DNA of 64,000 bases. Source: Drouetiella hepatica Uher 2000/2452 (GTDB lineage Bacteria; Cyanobacteriota; Cyanobacteriia; Elainellales; Elainellaceae). Positions 24,691 through 33,312 of the stretch are shown one piece after another. A program made the position numbers and the translations under genes. The stretch is taken from the NCBI GenBank assembly GCA_019359505.1, contig JAHHHD010000003.1, positions 124,001 to 188,000 on the forward strand, read 5' to 3'. The notes under the pieces were generated by a model. It searched no databases, was not told the DNA's origin, and saw nothing but the letters and a program-made list of their open reading frames with translations. The first letter of the stretch is position 1. Each line of letters opens with the position of its first letter.

Positions 24691-25341
24691 TTAGTAAACG
24701 ATTTCTGAGTCAGAGTCGGGATTGGTATGAAAAGCCCAATACTGTTCAGCGATCTGACCGGGACTATATTGGGGATCTTCAGGATTCACGGTGCCGCAAA
24801 TCGTGATGGTGCCCACGTGGATGCCGTCAGGTTTCAATGCCTCAGCCAGCATTTTGGCAAGACTTCTGATCCCGGCTTTGCCTAATGAAAGCGAACCAAA
24901 ATCTGAGCTGGGATACATCGCAAAGCCGCCACCTGTGAACAGAATTGTCCCTTGCCTTTGGGCTTGCATGGCAGGCAATACAGCTTTTGTGGCGGCTAAT
25001 GCTCCAGCAACGTTGATCTTGAAATCGATCGCCAAGGTATCCATTGTTTCGTTCAGAATTTTCTCCATCTTGGGTGTAGCCACGTTGTAAACCATCACTT
25101 CTGGACTACCTAACTGGGCTTGAATGGATGTAAACGCAGATTGCAAAGAGGCTTCTTCACCCGCATCAGCAGCAAAGGCATGAGCCTCAAATCCTTCGGC
25201 TTGAAGCGTTGCCTGAAATCTTTCAAGCTTGGCGGCGTTGCGGGCAATCATGGCGATCGCAAACCCTTCTTGGGCAAACCGTCGGGCGATCGCTAGCCCC
25301 ATGCCATCTCCCATACCGACGATCGCAAACAGTTTTGTCAT
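24691..25341 (-). CDS. Short-chain dehydrogenase/reductase family protein lacking the catalytic tyrosine
   Basis: 216 residues from MTKLFAIVG; this ATG follows GGAAATC, and an ATG nine bases earlier is possible. The cofactor loop is GMGDGMG, and a VYNVATP segment stands where SDRs have NNAG. At the active site the usual Y-x-x-x-K reads LSLGK, so the Lys is kept but the Tyr is Leu. Either another residue donates the proton or the protein is a non-classical SDR. It is divergent from the LysR gene (86 bases from this start), the standard arrangement for a regulated target. Confidence 0.8.
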   Translation of the reverse strand: MTKLFAIVGMGDGMGLAIARRFAQEGFAIAMIARNAAKLERFQATLQAEGFEAHAFAADAGEEASLQSAFTSIQAQLGSPEVMVYNVATPKMEKILNETMDTLAIDFKINVAGALAATKAVLPAMQAQRQGTILFTGGGFAMYPSSDFGSLSLGKAGIRSLAKMLAEALKPDGIHVGTITICGTVNPEDPQYSPGQIAEQYWAFHTNPDSDSEIVY

Positions 25342-25427
25342 GATTTCCATTTCAAAATGTGCTTCTACTGGCAATTTAGCAGTAGGCTATAAATTAAGCA
25401 AATTGATTTTTAAGATAGTTAAAATCA

Positions 25428-26345
25428 ATGAAATCGATTGATCTAAGCGCGATCGACTTGAACCTGCTGGTTGCCTTTGAAGCTCTACTAGAAGAACGGA
25501 GCGTCACCCTTGCTGCCCAACGACTGCATTTGGGGCAGCCTGCGGTGAGTGCGGCATTGGGGCGATTGCGAGGGGTGTTTGAAGATGAGCTATTTATGCG
25601 GATGGGTCGGGAGATGCAGCCGACCAGCAAAGCCCTAGAGATTGCTTCAGGCATTGTGTCTGCTCTGAATCAGATTCGGCAGACCCTTGAAACCAGTCAA
25701 GTTTTTGACTCTAAAACCTCATCCCGTCGGCTGGCGATCGGCAGTTCTGATTACACTAGCTCGGTTGTGCTGCCCTCCCTGCTGGGGTTTTGTGGTCAAC
25801 AGGCTCCGTATCTCAACTTTCGGCTGATTGGTTTTGAGAAAGATAGCGTGGGTGATTTACTAGAACAAGGCGCTATTGATGTGGCGTTAGGGGTGTTTCC
25901 AACCCTACCCCATCAAACCCACAGTATGGCTCTGTTCCAAGAGCATTTTGTCGGCATTGCCCGCCGGGGGCATCCGGCGATCGCCCGTGGCACAATGGCG
26001 CTGGAAACCTTTGCGAGCCAACCTCATGCCCTGGTGACACTGCGGCGAGACACGACAGGTAAAATCGATGAACTTTTGGCTCAGCGCCATCTCCAGCGTC
26101 GGGTGGCAATTACCACACCCCATATGCTGGCACTTCCGGCAATTCTTGCCGCCTGCGATTTAGTGGCAACTGTGCCCTACCGTGTTGCTGTACAGCTTGC
26201 GCGATCGCATAGTCTAGAACTATTTGAGCTGCCCATTGAAACAGAAGCCTGGACAGTCTCTATGCTGTGGAGCAAGTTGGCAGATAAAGATGCTGCGAAT
26301 GTTTGGCTACGTCAAACGTTGAATGCGATTAGTCAAACGATTTAA
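25428..26345 (+). CDS. LysR-family transcriptional regulator
   Basis: 305 residues. N-terminal winged helix: IDLNLLVAFEALLEERSVTLAAQRLHLGQPAVSAALGRLRGVFEDELFMR, then a periplasmic-binding-like effector domain. The NodD-type start (DLNLL) and length are typical. The AT-rich gap 25342-25427 to the divergent SDR gene is the probable operator, though no clear T-N11-A box was singled out. Likely controls the SDR/SnoaL-like unit. Inducer unknown. Confidence 0.9.
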   Translation: MKSIDLSAIDLNLLVAFEALLEERSVTLAAQRLHLGQPAVSAALGRLRGVFEDELFMRMGREMQPTSKALEIASGIVSALNQIRQTLETSQVFDSKTSSRRLAIGSSDYTSSVVLPSLLGFCGQQAPYLNFRLIGFEKDSVGDLLEQGAIDVALGVFPTLPHQTHSMALFQEHFVGIARRGHPAIARGTMALETFASQPHALVTLRRDTTGKIDELLAQRHLQRRVAITTPHMLALPAILAACDLVATVPYRVAVQLARSHSLELFELPIETEAWTVSMLWSKLADKDAANVWLRQTLNAISQTI

Positions 26346-26367
26346 AGCCGATTGTCTATGAAAATCA

Positions 26368-26759
26368 TTGAAGAAAAAGCTAGTCGTTAGTCCTCCCAAA
26401 ATTCGACCTCGCAATGCAGCCGGGGTGGATGAAGTCAAACATACATTCATGTTGGGCATCAGAAGTCCTATCCCCAACCCTCCGATCGCCAACCCGACTA
26501 AAACTATAGCTGTAGACAGCGAGGTTAGGACAAGGACGTTTTTGGTGGCGCGCGGAGCGCGCCACCAAAAACGTCCTAAGCAAAGTGGCGACAGCCATAC
26601 CTCATAGCTACGGGCAAAGCTAATCACCCAATAGCCAATTCTCATCAGCAAAAACGCGATCGTGTAAAGGTTCGTAAAGGTGAAACGAGCTTTAAGGCGT
26701 TGGTAGCCCAGCGCGCTGATCGAAGTGGCTAGAGTCGTAAGGGCGATCGCCAGATGCTT
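26368..26759 (-). pseudogene. Remnant of an MFS transporter gene, interrupted by a type A element
   Basis: Minus-strand translation gives two transporter-like pieces. The first, 26760 to about 26605, reads ALTTLATSISALGYQRLKAR, then TFTNLYTIAFLLMRIGYWVISFARSY. The second, about 26510 to 26368, reads VLVGLAIGGLGIGLLMPNMN, then STPAALRGRILGGLTTSFFF. Both fit the C-terminal half of a 12-helix MFS drug-type exporter. Between them lies type A element A2. The 5' two-thirds of the gene and the true 3' end are missing, and the frame upstream is closed by a TGA inside the neighbouring kinase gene. The gene is dead; the insert keeps the frame open by chance. Confidence 0.75.
26514..26600 (+). repeat. 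Type A palindromic element, copy A2 (inside the MFS remnant)
   Basis: Left flank CTATAGCTGTAGACAGCGAGG is diverged from the CCGCCAAGGCGG form. Arms GACGTTTTTGGTGGCG and CGCCACCAAAAACGTC are perfect, tip CGCGGAGCG, right flank CTAAGCAAAGTGGCGACAGC. Transporter coding sequence continues on both sides. Confidence 0.8.
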
Positions 26760-27878
26760 TCAGGATTCTATTGACGGTGTAGAGGGATAGTGCGGAAAAG
26801 TAGGCAAGCGAAAGCCGAAGATTGCGCCATTAGGAGAGCGGTTTTCTGCCCAAATTGTGCCCCCGTGAGCTTCAATAATTTGACGCGTTAAGTAAAGCCC
26901 TAGCCCAGAACCTTTAGCATGGCGATCGCTGTGTCCCTGATAAAATCGCTCAAATAGATGAGGAAGCTCTTCTTCAGTAATCCCGGCTCCGCTATCCATC
27001 ACCTTTGCCATCTGGCTTGAGGCATGAGATTCTAAAACGACCTCTACCTTGCCACCTCTGGGAGAGTGATTAATGGCATTAGTGAGCAAATTGGCAAATA
27101 CCCGTTGCAGTTGCAGAGCGTCGCCATTGACCCAGAGAAACCTGCGAAAGTCAGATTCTCCATAGCTAAAGGAGATATGCACTCGCCGACTTGCCGCCAA
27201 CTCCGTTAAGCTAGTTGCCACCTCTTCAACCAGCGCTACTAGGTCGGTGGGATTGTTTTGCAAAACCAGTCCTTCTGTGTCGTTGCGATAGACATCCAGC
27301 AGTGTTTCCACAAGCTGTAAGCTAGTCTGGTGGCTGCGCACGATCGTTGCCAAAACCTTTTGCTGCCTCAACGAAACTATGCCAAACGCGCTTTGCTGAA
27401 ATGCCTTGAGCGTTTCGATCGCCCCTAGCAGCGGAGTTTTTAGATCATGGGTCAGCGTCGAGACAAAATCTTCCCGCATATCTGCCAGCTTTTCTTGAGC
27501 CTGAAGCTTTGCCTGCTGCTGAGCTAAAGCCTCTTCATAGCAGCGGTTACGATCGCTCAACACCGCCGTCACCAGCATGGCTAAAACGGCGATCGCGCGG
27601 CTGGCAACAATTGAACTGCTCAGCACTCTGTTCTCTGGAAGCCAGGAGTTTAGCATCGTCAAGACTGCCGCAGTTAACGTAATTTTGACAGCATTTGTCC
27701 GACTGAGGCGAGAGGTGGCTAACAAGACTGGACCAATATAGAGATACCCAAACACGTATTCGGGCGGGGTGGAAAATTCAAGAATAATGACGGTAACAAA
27801 TAGCCCCAAAATAATCCAGAGCGTGCTCGTGCGAGGATCTCTGGCGATCGAAGATGGCTTAAACAATTTGAGATTCAT
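26760..27878 (-). CDS. Membrane sensor histidine kinase next to the kdp operon
   Basis: 372 residues from the ATG at 27878; an upstream in-frame TTG would add 15 residues. The N-terminal ~110 residues hold about four membrane helices (LWIILGLFVTVIILEF, YLYIGPVLLATS, and on to VLAMLVTAVLSDR), then a Gln-rich helix, then HisKA with His144 in STLTHDLKTPL. The ATPase domain follows (LLTNAINHSPRGG, VMDSGAGI, GSGLGLYLTRQIIE). No response regulator gene is adjacent. It is transcribed away from kdpA across a shared 424-base region. Because the KdpD encoded at 34432 lacks a kinase module, this protein is a candidate partner for potassium sensing (inference). Confidence 0.88.
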   Translation of the reverse strand: MNLKLFKPSSIARDPRTSTLWIILGLFVTVIILEFSTPPEYVFGYLYIGPVLLATSRLSRTNAVKITLTAAVLTMLNSWLPENRVLSSSIVASRAIAVLAMLVTAVLSDRNRCYEEALAQQQAKLQAQEKLADMREDFVSTLTHDLKTPLLGAIETLKAFQQSAFGIVSLRQQKVLATIVRSHQTSLQLVETLLDVYRNDTEGLVLQNNPTDLVALVEEVATSLTELAASRRVHISFSYGESDFRRFLWVNGDALQLQRVFANLLTNAINHSPRGGKVEVVLESHASSQMAKVMDSGAGITEEELPHLFERFYQGHSDRHAKGSGLGLYLTRQIIEAHGGTIWAENRSPNGAIFGFRLPTFPHYPSTPSIES

Positions 27879-27982
27879 CGATCGAGTAGTTGCCGTAAAT
27901 TTAATAGATTCGCAATAAAGCAAACTTATCTATTAAATTCTAAAAGCTATAGAAAATAAGAGGTTTTCAGACTAAAACGCAT

Positions 27983-28036
27983 GTTTAGATGTGCTCTATA
28001 CCTGGAAATATAGATCACATCTAAACACATCTAAAC
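27983..28036. promoter_or_regulatory. Repeated 10-mer sites between the kinase gene and kdpA
   Basis: GTTTAGATGT at 27983-27992 is the reverse complement of ACATCTAAAC, which occurs at 28017-28026 and again directly at 28027-28036. One inverted and two direct copies in 54 bases, in the only intergenic region that can hold the kdp promoter, look like an operator for a dimeric regulator. The regulator is not identified. Confidence 0.55.
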
Positions 28037-28302
28037 GTTTTTCAATTAAAGCTATATCTTGTCATATAAAACCTGAATAGATTGCAACCTATATCTTGTG
28101 TTTCCTTTAGAAAGGCGAGATGATGAAATTTGAGAATCATTTGATTGATTTTATTAAGACCTCTACAGTCAAGGTTTGTCGCAAAAGTGTTGGCTTAGAA
28201 CGCAGTTGCGTCGTGCTATCTTCACCCATCTCATTAGCCCGATAAGATTGCCTTAACTAGAAAATCTTGACTTACTTAATCTACCTGGAGCCTTTTGGAT
28301 TC

Positions 28303-30012
28303 ATGTTTCAAGGATGGTTGCAAATTGCGTTGACGATCGCCCTATTCGTCGCGTTGGCTCCCACATTTGGGGGGTATATGGCTCGCGTGTATCTGGGACA
28401 TAAAACTCTGCTTGACCCAGTGTTGGTACCTGTAGAACGAATACTTTACTCGTTGACAGGGACTGAGACGAAGGAGGAGATGACAGGCTGGAAGTACGCC
28501 AGGGCGATTCTGTACAGTAACGTGGCTATGGCGCTACTGATCTTTTTTCTAATCATGAATCAGGGATGGTTGCCTTTAAATCCTACGGGTCTGGGTGCTC
28601 CAACCTGGGATACTGCCCTGCACACCACGATTTCTTTTATCACTAACACTAACCAGCAGCACTACTCTGGTGAGACAACCCTCAGCTATGGCAGTCAGAT
28701 GCTTGGCTTGGGATACCATATGTTTACGTCAGCGGCAACAGGTCTGGCGGTTGGGATCGCTTTCATTCGAGGTCTAACAGGCAGACCGCTAGGAAATTTC
28801 TACGTGGATCTGATTCGATCGATTACCAGGATTTTGTTGCCAATCAGCATTGTTGGTGCAGTAGCTTTAATTCTGTTGGGTGTGCCTGAAACGCTGGCAG
28901 GGCCAGTTGTGGTACCCACGCTCGAAAATCCGGCATTGAGTCAAGCGATCGCGCGGGGGCCAGTCGCTCATTTTGAAATTATCAAACAATTGGGAGAGAA
29001 TGGCGGCGGCTTCTTTGCGATTAACTCTGCCCATCCCTTTGAGAACCCTAACCCAGCCACTAATCTCATTCAGATTGTCGGTATGGTAGTCATTCCTTCG
29101 GCTTTTATCTACACCTATGGTGTATTTGCCAACAGTCGCAGGCAGGCTTGGTTGATTTACAGCATGGTGCTGGCGATTTACCTGCTATTTGTCACCTTAA
29201 CAGCAATAGGCGAGTATCAAGGAAACCCTGCTGTCAATTCTTTGCTAGGAAGCGTACAACCTAACTTAGAAGGAAAGGAGGTTCGCTTCGGCTGGGCGCA
29301 GTCTGCTTTGTTTGCCACCACGACAACAGGAACAATGTGTGGGGCAGTCAATAGCCTTCACGACTCATTCATGCCGCTTGGTGGCTTTGTCCTGTTGTCC
29401 AACCTGTTTTTGCAAATTATTTGGGGTGGGCAGGGAACTGGAACAGCTTACCTGTTTGCTTACCTGATCCTAGCTGTGTTTGTCACAGGGCTGATGGTAG
29501 GACGGACTCCAGAATTTCTGGGACGCAAAATTGAGAAGCGAGAGGTAGTTCTAGCCAGCTTTCTGATTTTGCTGGTACATCCTATCGCCATCTTGATTCC
29601 AGGAGCGATTTCCCTAGCATTCCCTGAAACGCTTTCAGGCATTAGCAACCCTGGGTTTCATGGTCTTAGCCAGGTCATCTACGAATATGCTTCAGCCGCA
29701 GCTAACAACGGTTCGGGCTTTGAAGGATTAGCAGATTCTCAACCTGCTTCTACAGGGCTGTGGTGGAACCTAAGCACCTGCTTCAGCTTATTATGTGGAC
29801 GCTATATTCCCATCATTGCCTTGCTGCTGCTAGCAGACAGCCTATCTCGTAAACAGCCTGTACCGATGACTGTTGGGACGCTTCGCACCGATACGTTTTT
29901 GTTCACAGGTGTGACTGCTGGCGTAGTGCTGATCCTGGGCGCCCTCACTTTCTTCCCGGTCTTGGCGTTAGGGCCGATCGCCGAAGCTTTTCAAATTGCT
30001 AAAGGCGGCTGA
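28303..30012 (+). CDS. kdpA: Potassium-transporting ATPase subunit A
   Basis: Ion-binding channel-like subunit of the high-affinity K+ pump. 569 residues from the ATG at 28303 ([15 protein letters not shown]), which fits the family N-terminus better than the in-frame TTG at 28267; GGAG lies 12 bases upstream. The four selectivity-filter loops are visible: [53 protein letters not shown] and [11 protein letters not shown]. About ten membrane helices. First gene of kdpABGC-kinase-kdpD. Confidence 0.95.
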   Translation: MFQGWLQIALTIALFVALAPTFGGYMARVYLGHKTLLDPVLVPVERILYSLTGTETKEEMTGWKYARAILYSNVAMALLIFFLIMNQGWLPLNPTGLGAPTWDTALHTTISFITNTNQQHYSGETTLSYGSQMLGLGYHMFTSAATGLAVGIAFIRGLTGRPLGNFYVDLIRSITRILLPISIVGAVALILLGVPETLAGPVVVPTLENPALSQAIARGPVAHFEIIKQLGENGGGFFAINSAHPFENPNPATNLIQIVGMVVIPSAFIYTYGVFANSRRQAWLIYSMVLAIYLLFVTLTAIGEYQGNPAVNSLLGSVQPNLEGKEVRFGWAQSALFATTTTGTMCGAVNSLHDSFMPLGGFVLLSNLFLQIIWGGQGTGTAYLFAYLILAVFVTGLMVGRTPEFLGRKIEKREVVLASFLILLVHPIAILIPGAISLAFPETLSGISNPGFHGLSQVIYEYASAAANNGSGFEGLADSQPASTGLWWNLSTCFSLLCGRYIPIIALLLLADSLSRKQPVPMTVGTLRTDTFLFTGVTAGVVLILGALTFFPVLALGPIAEAFQIAKGG

Positions 30013-30106
30013 ATCCAGCGGGATGAGGTCACTTGAATAGATAGCATCAGACTTCGCCCATCCCCTCACTCAAAACTCTTCAAATCTGCGCTCTTTAGAA
30101 CCCACT

Positions 30107-32206
30107 ATGGAATCCAGCAACCAATTTTCATCGACTCCACCCCGCGCTCCAGGCGGCCCACGGGAATCTCGCAGACATACGCCCAAAGCCGATATGAGCG
30201 GACTCTATCAACGGGCTGTTAAAGAGGCTTTTATCAAACTTGATCCTCGGATTACCGTCAAAAATCCGGTGATGTTTATCGTCTGGGTCGGGACGATCGT
30301 GACCGCACTCGTGACCTTTAACCCAAATTTGTTTGGTAACGTTCCAGATACAGGCCTAAACCAGCAGATTTTTAATGGACTGATTACCTTCATCCTGTTT
30401 TTTACCCTTGTTTTCGCCAACTTTGCCGAAGCGGTTGCCGAAGGACGAGGCAAGGCGCAGGCAGATTCGCTTAGGGCAACGCGATCGGATACAGTTGCCC
30501 GCAAAATGCTGCCCGATGGCTCTGTGCAGGAAGTTAGCTCTACGGATTTGCGGCGGGGCGATCAGGTCAAGGTCATTGCTGGAGACATGATTCCCTCAGA
30601 CGGCGATGTGATTCAGGGCATTGGCTCAGTGGATGAGTCAGCTATTACTGGAGAATCGGCTCCCGTGCTGAAGCAACCTGGAACAGACATTGCCAGCTCG
30701 GTAACAGGCGGTACGCGTCTGTTATCAGATGAGCTAGTCATCCGCATTACTTCCGATCCGGGTAAGGGCTTTATCGATCGCATGATCGCCCTCGTGGAAG
30801 GTGCAGAGCGGTCGAAGACCCCGAACGAAATTGCCCTCACCGTGCTGCTGGTGGTGCTGACCCAGGTTTTCCTGATCGTGATCGCCACCATGTCTCCTCT
30901 AGCAAACTATGTGCAGTCTCCTACGACGATCGCTATTCTGATCGCGCTATTGGTTGCGCTGATTCCCACTACCATTGGCGGATTGCTGAGCGCTATTGGT
31001 ATCGCTGGCATGGATCGGGTAGCACAGTTTAATGTCATTGCCACTTCTGGACGGGCGGTAGAAGCCTGTGGAGATATCAACACACTGGTGCTGGATAAAA
31101 CCGGAACCATTACGTTGGGGAATCGGCTTGCCAGCCAATTTATTCCGATTAACGGCTATTCTGAACAGGCGGTTGCTCAAGCAGCTCTGGCAGCTAGCGT
31201 TTTTGATGAAACGCCTGAAGGACGATCGATCGTGCGGCTAGCAGAAGAAATGGGAGCCACCGTTGACTTCGATCGCAATGCGGCTGAGGGGGTCGAATTC
31301 TCGGCGCGGACTCGCATGAGCGGTACCAATTTACCTGATGGTGGCGAGGCGCGTAAGGGTGCAGTGGATGCCGTCAAGGGGTTTGTGCGATCGCGCGGGG
31401 GCACACTCTCTGCCGATCTCGACGCAGCCTATGAGCGAGTGTCGAGATTGGGCGGTACACCTTTAGCTGTTTGTAGAAATAGTGAGGTATACGGCATTAT
31501 CTACCTAAAAGATATTGTTAAACCCGGATTGCGAGAGCGTTTTGACCAGCTTCGCCGCATGGGGGTACGCACGATCATGCTGACGGGTGACAACCGAATT
31601 ACCGCTTCTGTGATTGCTGAAGAAGCAGGTGTGGATGATTTCATTGCGGAGGCTACGCCAGAAGATAAAATTGATGTCATTCGCCGAGAGCAGGCACAAG
31701 GCAAGCTCGTTGCCATGACGGGCGATGGCACGAATGATGCCCCGGCTCTAGCTCAAGCTAACGTTGGTGTGGCCATGAACTCTGGCACACAGGCGGCAAA
31801 GGAAGCCGCAAACATGGTGGATTTAGACTCTGACCCCACCAAGTTGATTGATCTAGTGGCGATCGGCAAACAGCTCCTGATTACGCGAGGCGCTTTGACC
31901 ACTTTTTCGATCGCCAATGATATTGCCAAATACTTTGCCATTATCCCGACAATCTTTGCGGCGGCAGGCATCGGCTCTCTGAACGTCATGGGGTTGAAGA
32001 GTCCGCAGTCGGCAATCATCTCAGCCTTGATCTATAACGCGCTGATTATTCTTGCCCTAATTCCTTTAGCGCTTAAAGGAGTAGAGTTTCGCCCGCTCAC
32101 CGCGAATCAGCTCCTGCAACGCAATATCTTAATCTATGGAGTGGGTGGCGTAATTGCTCCGTTTATCGCCATCAAGCTTATCGATCTGATTCTGCCCATT
32201 TCTTAA
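30107..32206 (+). CDS. kdpB: Potassium-transporting P-type ATPase subunit B
   Basis: Catalytic subunit that hydrolyses ATP to drive K+ uptake. 699 residues. The phosphorylation site is Asp330 in [13 protein letters not shown], the A-domain motif TGES is at 181-184, the hinge motif is [21 protein letters not shown], and the transmembrane [13 protein letters not shown] motif is present. Ser184 of TGES corresponds to E. coli KdpB Ser162, whose phosphorylation inhibits the pump. The N-terminus is about 20 residues longer than in E. coli and rich in Pro, Arg and Ser. Located 94 bases after kdpA. Confidence 0.97.
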   Translation: MESSNQFSSTPPRAPGGPRESRRHTPKADMSGLYQRAVKEAFIKLDPRITVKNPVMFIVWVGTIVTALVTFNPNLFGNVPDTGLNQQIFNGLITFILFFTLVFANFAEAVAEGRGKAQADSLRATRSDTVARKMLPDGSVQEVSSTDLRRGDQVKVIAGDMIPSDGDVIQGIGSVDESAITGESAPVLKQPGTDIASSVTGGTRLLSDELVIRITSDPGKGFIDRMIALVEGAERSKTPNEIALTVLLVVLTQVFLIVIATMSPLANYVQSPTTIAILIALLVALIPTTIGGLLSAIGIAGMDRVAQFNVIATSGRAVEACGDINTLVLDKTGTITLGNRLASQFIPINGYSEQAVAQAALAASVFDETPEGRSIVRLAEEMGATVDFDRNAAEGVEFSARTRMSGTNLPDGGEARKGAVDAVKGFVRSRGGTLSADLDAAYERVSRLGGTPLAVCRNSEVYGIIYLKDIVKPGLRERFDQLRRMGVRTIMLTGDNRITASVIAEEAGVDDFIAEATPEDKIDVIRREQAQGKLVAMTGDGTNDAPALAQANVGVAMNSGTQAAKEAANMVDLDSDPTKLIDLVAIGKQLLITRGALTTFSIANDIAKYFAIIPTIFAAAGIGSLNVMGLKSPQSAIISALIYNALIILALIPLALKGVEFRPLTANQLLQRNILIYGVGGVIAPFIAIKLIDLILPIS

Positions 32207-32261
32207 GAGCCTTGTTCACTGAATCTGTATTCCTTCTGTATTCCTTCAGAATCTACTCTCT

Positions 32262-32540
32262 ATGAAATCTCCCGCTCCTAATCAATACCTGATATCATTC
32301 TATTCCTCCCAAGCTTTCGAAGATATGGGTGAATTTTGGTCTGCTTGGCGTAGACGCAAGCTTCCCTCGTATCTGTTTTTAGCGCTATGCTTTAATACCC
32401 TCTTTGCGCCCGCAGTTTTGGCAGCTACCGGAGGAGAACTCGATCGCTTACAGGTCTGGGCATTGACTCTGCTTGGTATTGCCACTGTGTGCCTTTCTGC
32501 CTATCTTTTTGTGGTGATGTTTCAACCTGAAAGATTCTAA
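32262..32540 (+). CDS. kdpG: KdpG/KdpF-like small membrane subunit
   Basis: 92 residues with two predicted helices. The first (LPSYLFLALCFNTLFAPAVLAA) resembles a signal or anchor. The second (WALTLLGIATVCLSAYLFVVMF) ends in QPERF, very like the single helix plus AEAF/PERF end of E. coli KdpF, a subunit that stabilises the pump. Anabaena kdp operons carry an extra gene between kdpB and kdpC called kdpG; position and size match it. Met22 is an alternative start. Confidence 0.7.
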   Translation: MKSPAPNQYLISFYSSQAFEDMGEFWSAWRRRKLPSYLFLALCFNTLFAPAVLAATGGELDRLQVWALTLLGIATVCLSAYLFVVMFQPERF

Positions 32541-32582
32541 CTTCCATTCACTTTCCATTCCTTACCATGAGTTTTGTTAGCT

Positions 32583-33224
32583 ATGAGTTTTGCTAGAGAA
32601 GCCAGTAGAGCCGTTCGAACGACCTTTGTGCTTTGGCTGCTGACAGCCATTTTGTACCCCTTGGTGATGATTGCTTTTGGACAGCTCGTTTTTCCTTACC
32701 AAGCCAACGGCAGCTTGATTAAAAATGCGCAAGGTACTGTGGTAGGTTCTGCTCTCATTGGACAACCTTTCACATCCGATCGCTATTTCAACAGCCGCCC
32801 CAGCACCACTAGCTACAGCACGGCTGATCCTCAAAAAGACGATGCGGGTATTCTGAAAACCGGAGTTTCAGGAGCCAGTAACTTAGCACCCAGCAACTCT
32901 GCACTGCTCGATCGCATCCAGGGTAAAAGCGATCCAGATCCGAGTCAGGCGATCGCAGGAGACTTACCCAGACTTGAACAGGCAGGAATTAAACCCACTG
33001 CCGATCTACTCTACACATCTGGTTCTAGCCTTGACCCCCATATCACCGTAGAGGGCGCTCGTAATCAGGTGACGCGAGTTGCAGCCGCTAGGAACCTTCA
33101 ACCTATCCAGCTTGAGCCATTGATTGCTCAAAACACCGAGGGGCGATTTTTGGGTATTTTTGGCGAACCCGGCGTTAATGTCCTTAAGCTCAATCTAGCG
33201 CTGGATGCTCTACAGCCAGCTTAG
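32583..33224 (+). CDS. kdpC: Potassium-transporting ATPase subunit C
   Basis: 213 residues from MSFAREASRAVRTTF. One N-terminal helix (LLTAILYPLVMIAFGQLVF) precedes a periplasmic domain with the family signatures NGSLI, GSALIGQPFTSDRYFNSRPS, LYTSGSSLDPHIT and LGIFGEPGVNVL. The start is unusual. A 16-base tandem duplication puts a second ATGAGTTTTG at 32567, out of frame, whose nine-codon reading ends at a TAG overlapping the real start. The TTG at 32574 is a less likely start. Stabilises the KdpA/KdpB complex. Confidence 0.93.
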   Translation: MSFAREASRAVRTTFVLWLLTAILYPLVMIAFGQLVFPYQANGSLIKNAQGTVVGSALIGQPFTSDRYFNSRPSTTSYSTADPQKDDAGILKTGVSGASNLAPSNSALLDRIQGKSDPDPSQAIAGDLPRLEQAGIKPTADLLYTSGSSLDPHITVEGARNQVTRVAAARNLQPIQLEPLIAQNTEGRFLGIFGEPGVNVLKLNLALDALQPA

Positions 33225-33246
33225 GATTCTAGCTTTAGTAAAATGG

Positions 33247-33273
33247 GTAGGTGGAATACATGACTTCACCTAC
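33247..33273 (+). other. Short hairpin between kdpC and the kinase gene
   Basis: GTAGGTG (33247-33253) and CACCTAC (33267-33273) with a 13-base loop, 22 bases past the kdpC stop. No T-run follows, so it may trim or attenuate rather than terminate the operon. Confidence 0.35.
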
Positions 33274-33312
33274 TCGCCCCCTCACCTTCTATCGCTCCTC
33301 TAGTCTCAGTCT

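Noticed and set aside
26307-26651. A 114-residue membrane protein
   Set aside because: It is the MFS remnant read through an inserted palindrome from a TTG; neither end matches a complete protein.
28267-28302. TTG at 28267 as the kdpA start
   Set aside because: The ATG at 28303 gives the conserved [11 protein letters not shown] start and the usual length; the extra residues are not family-like.
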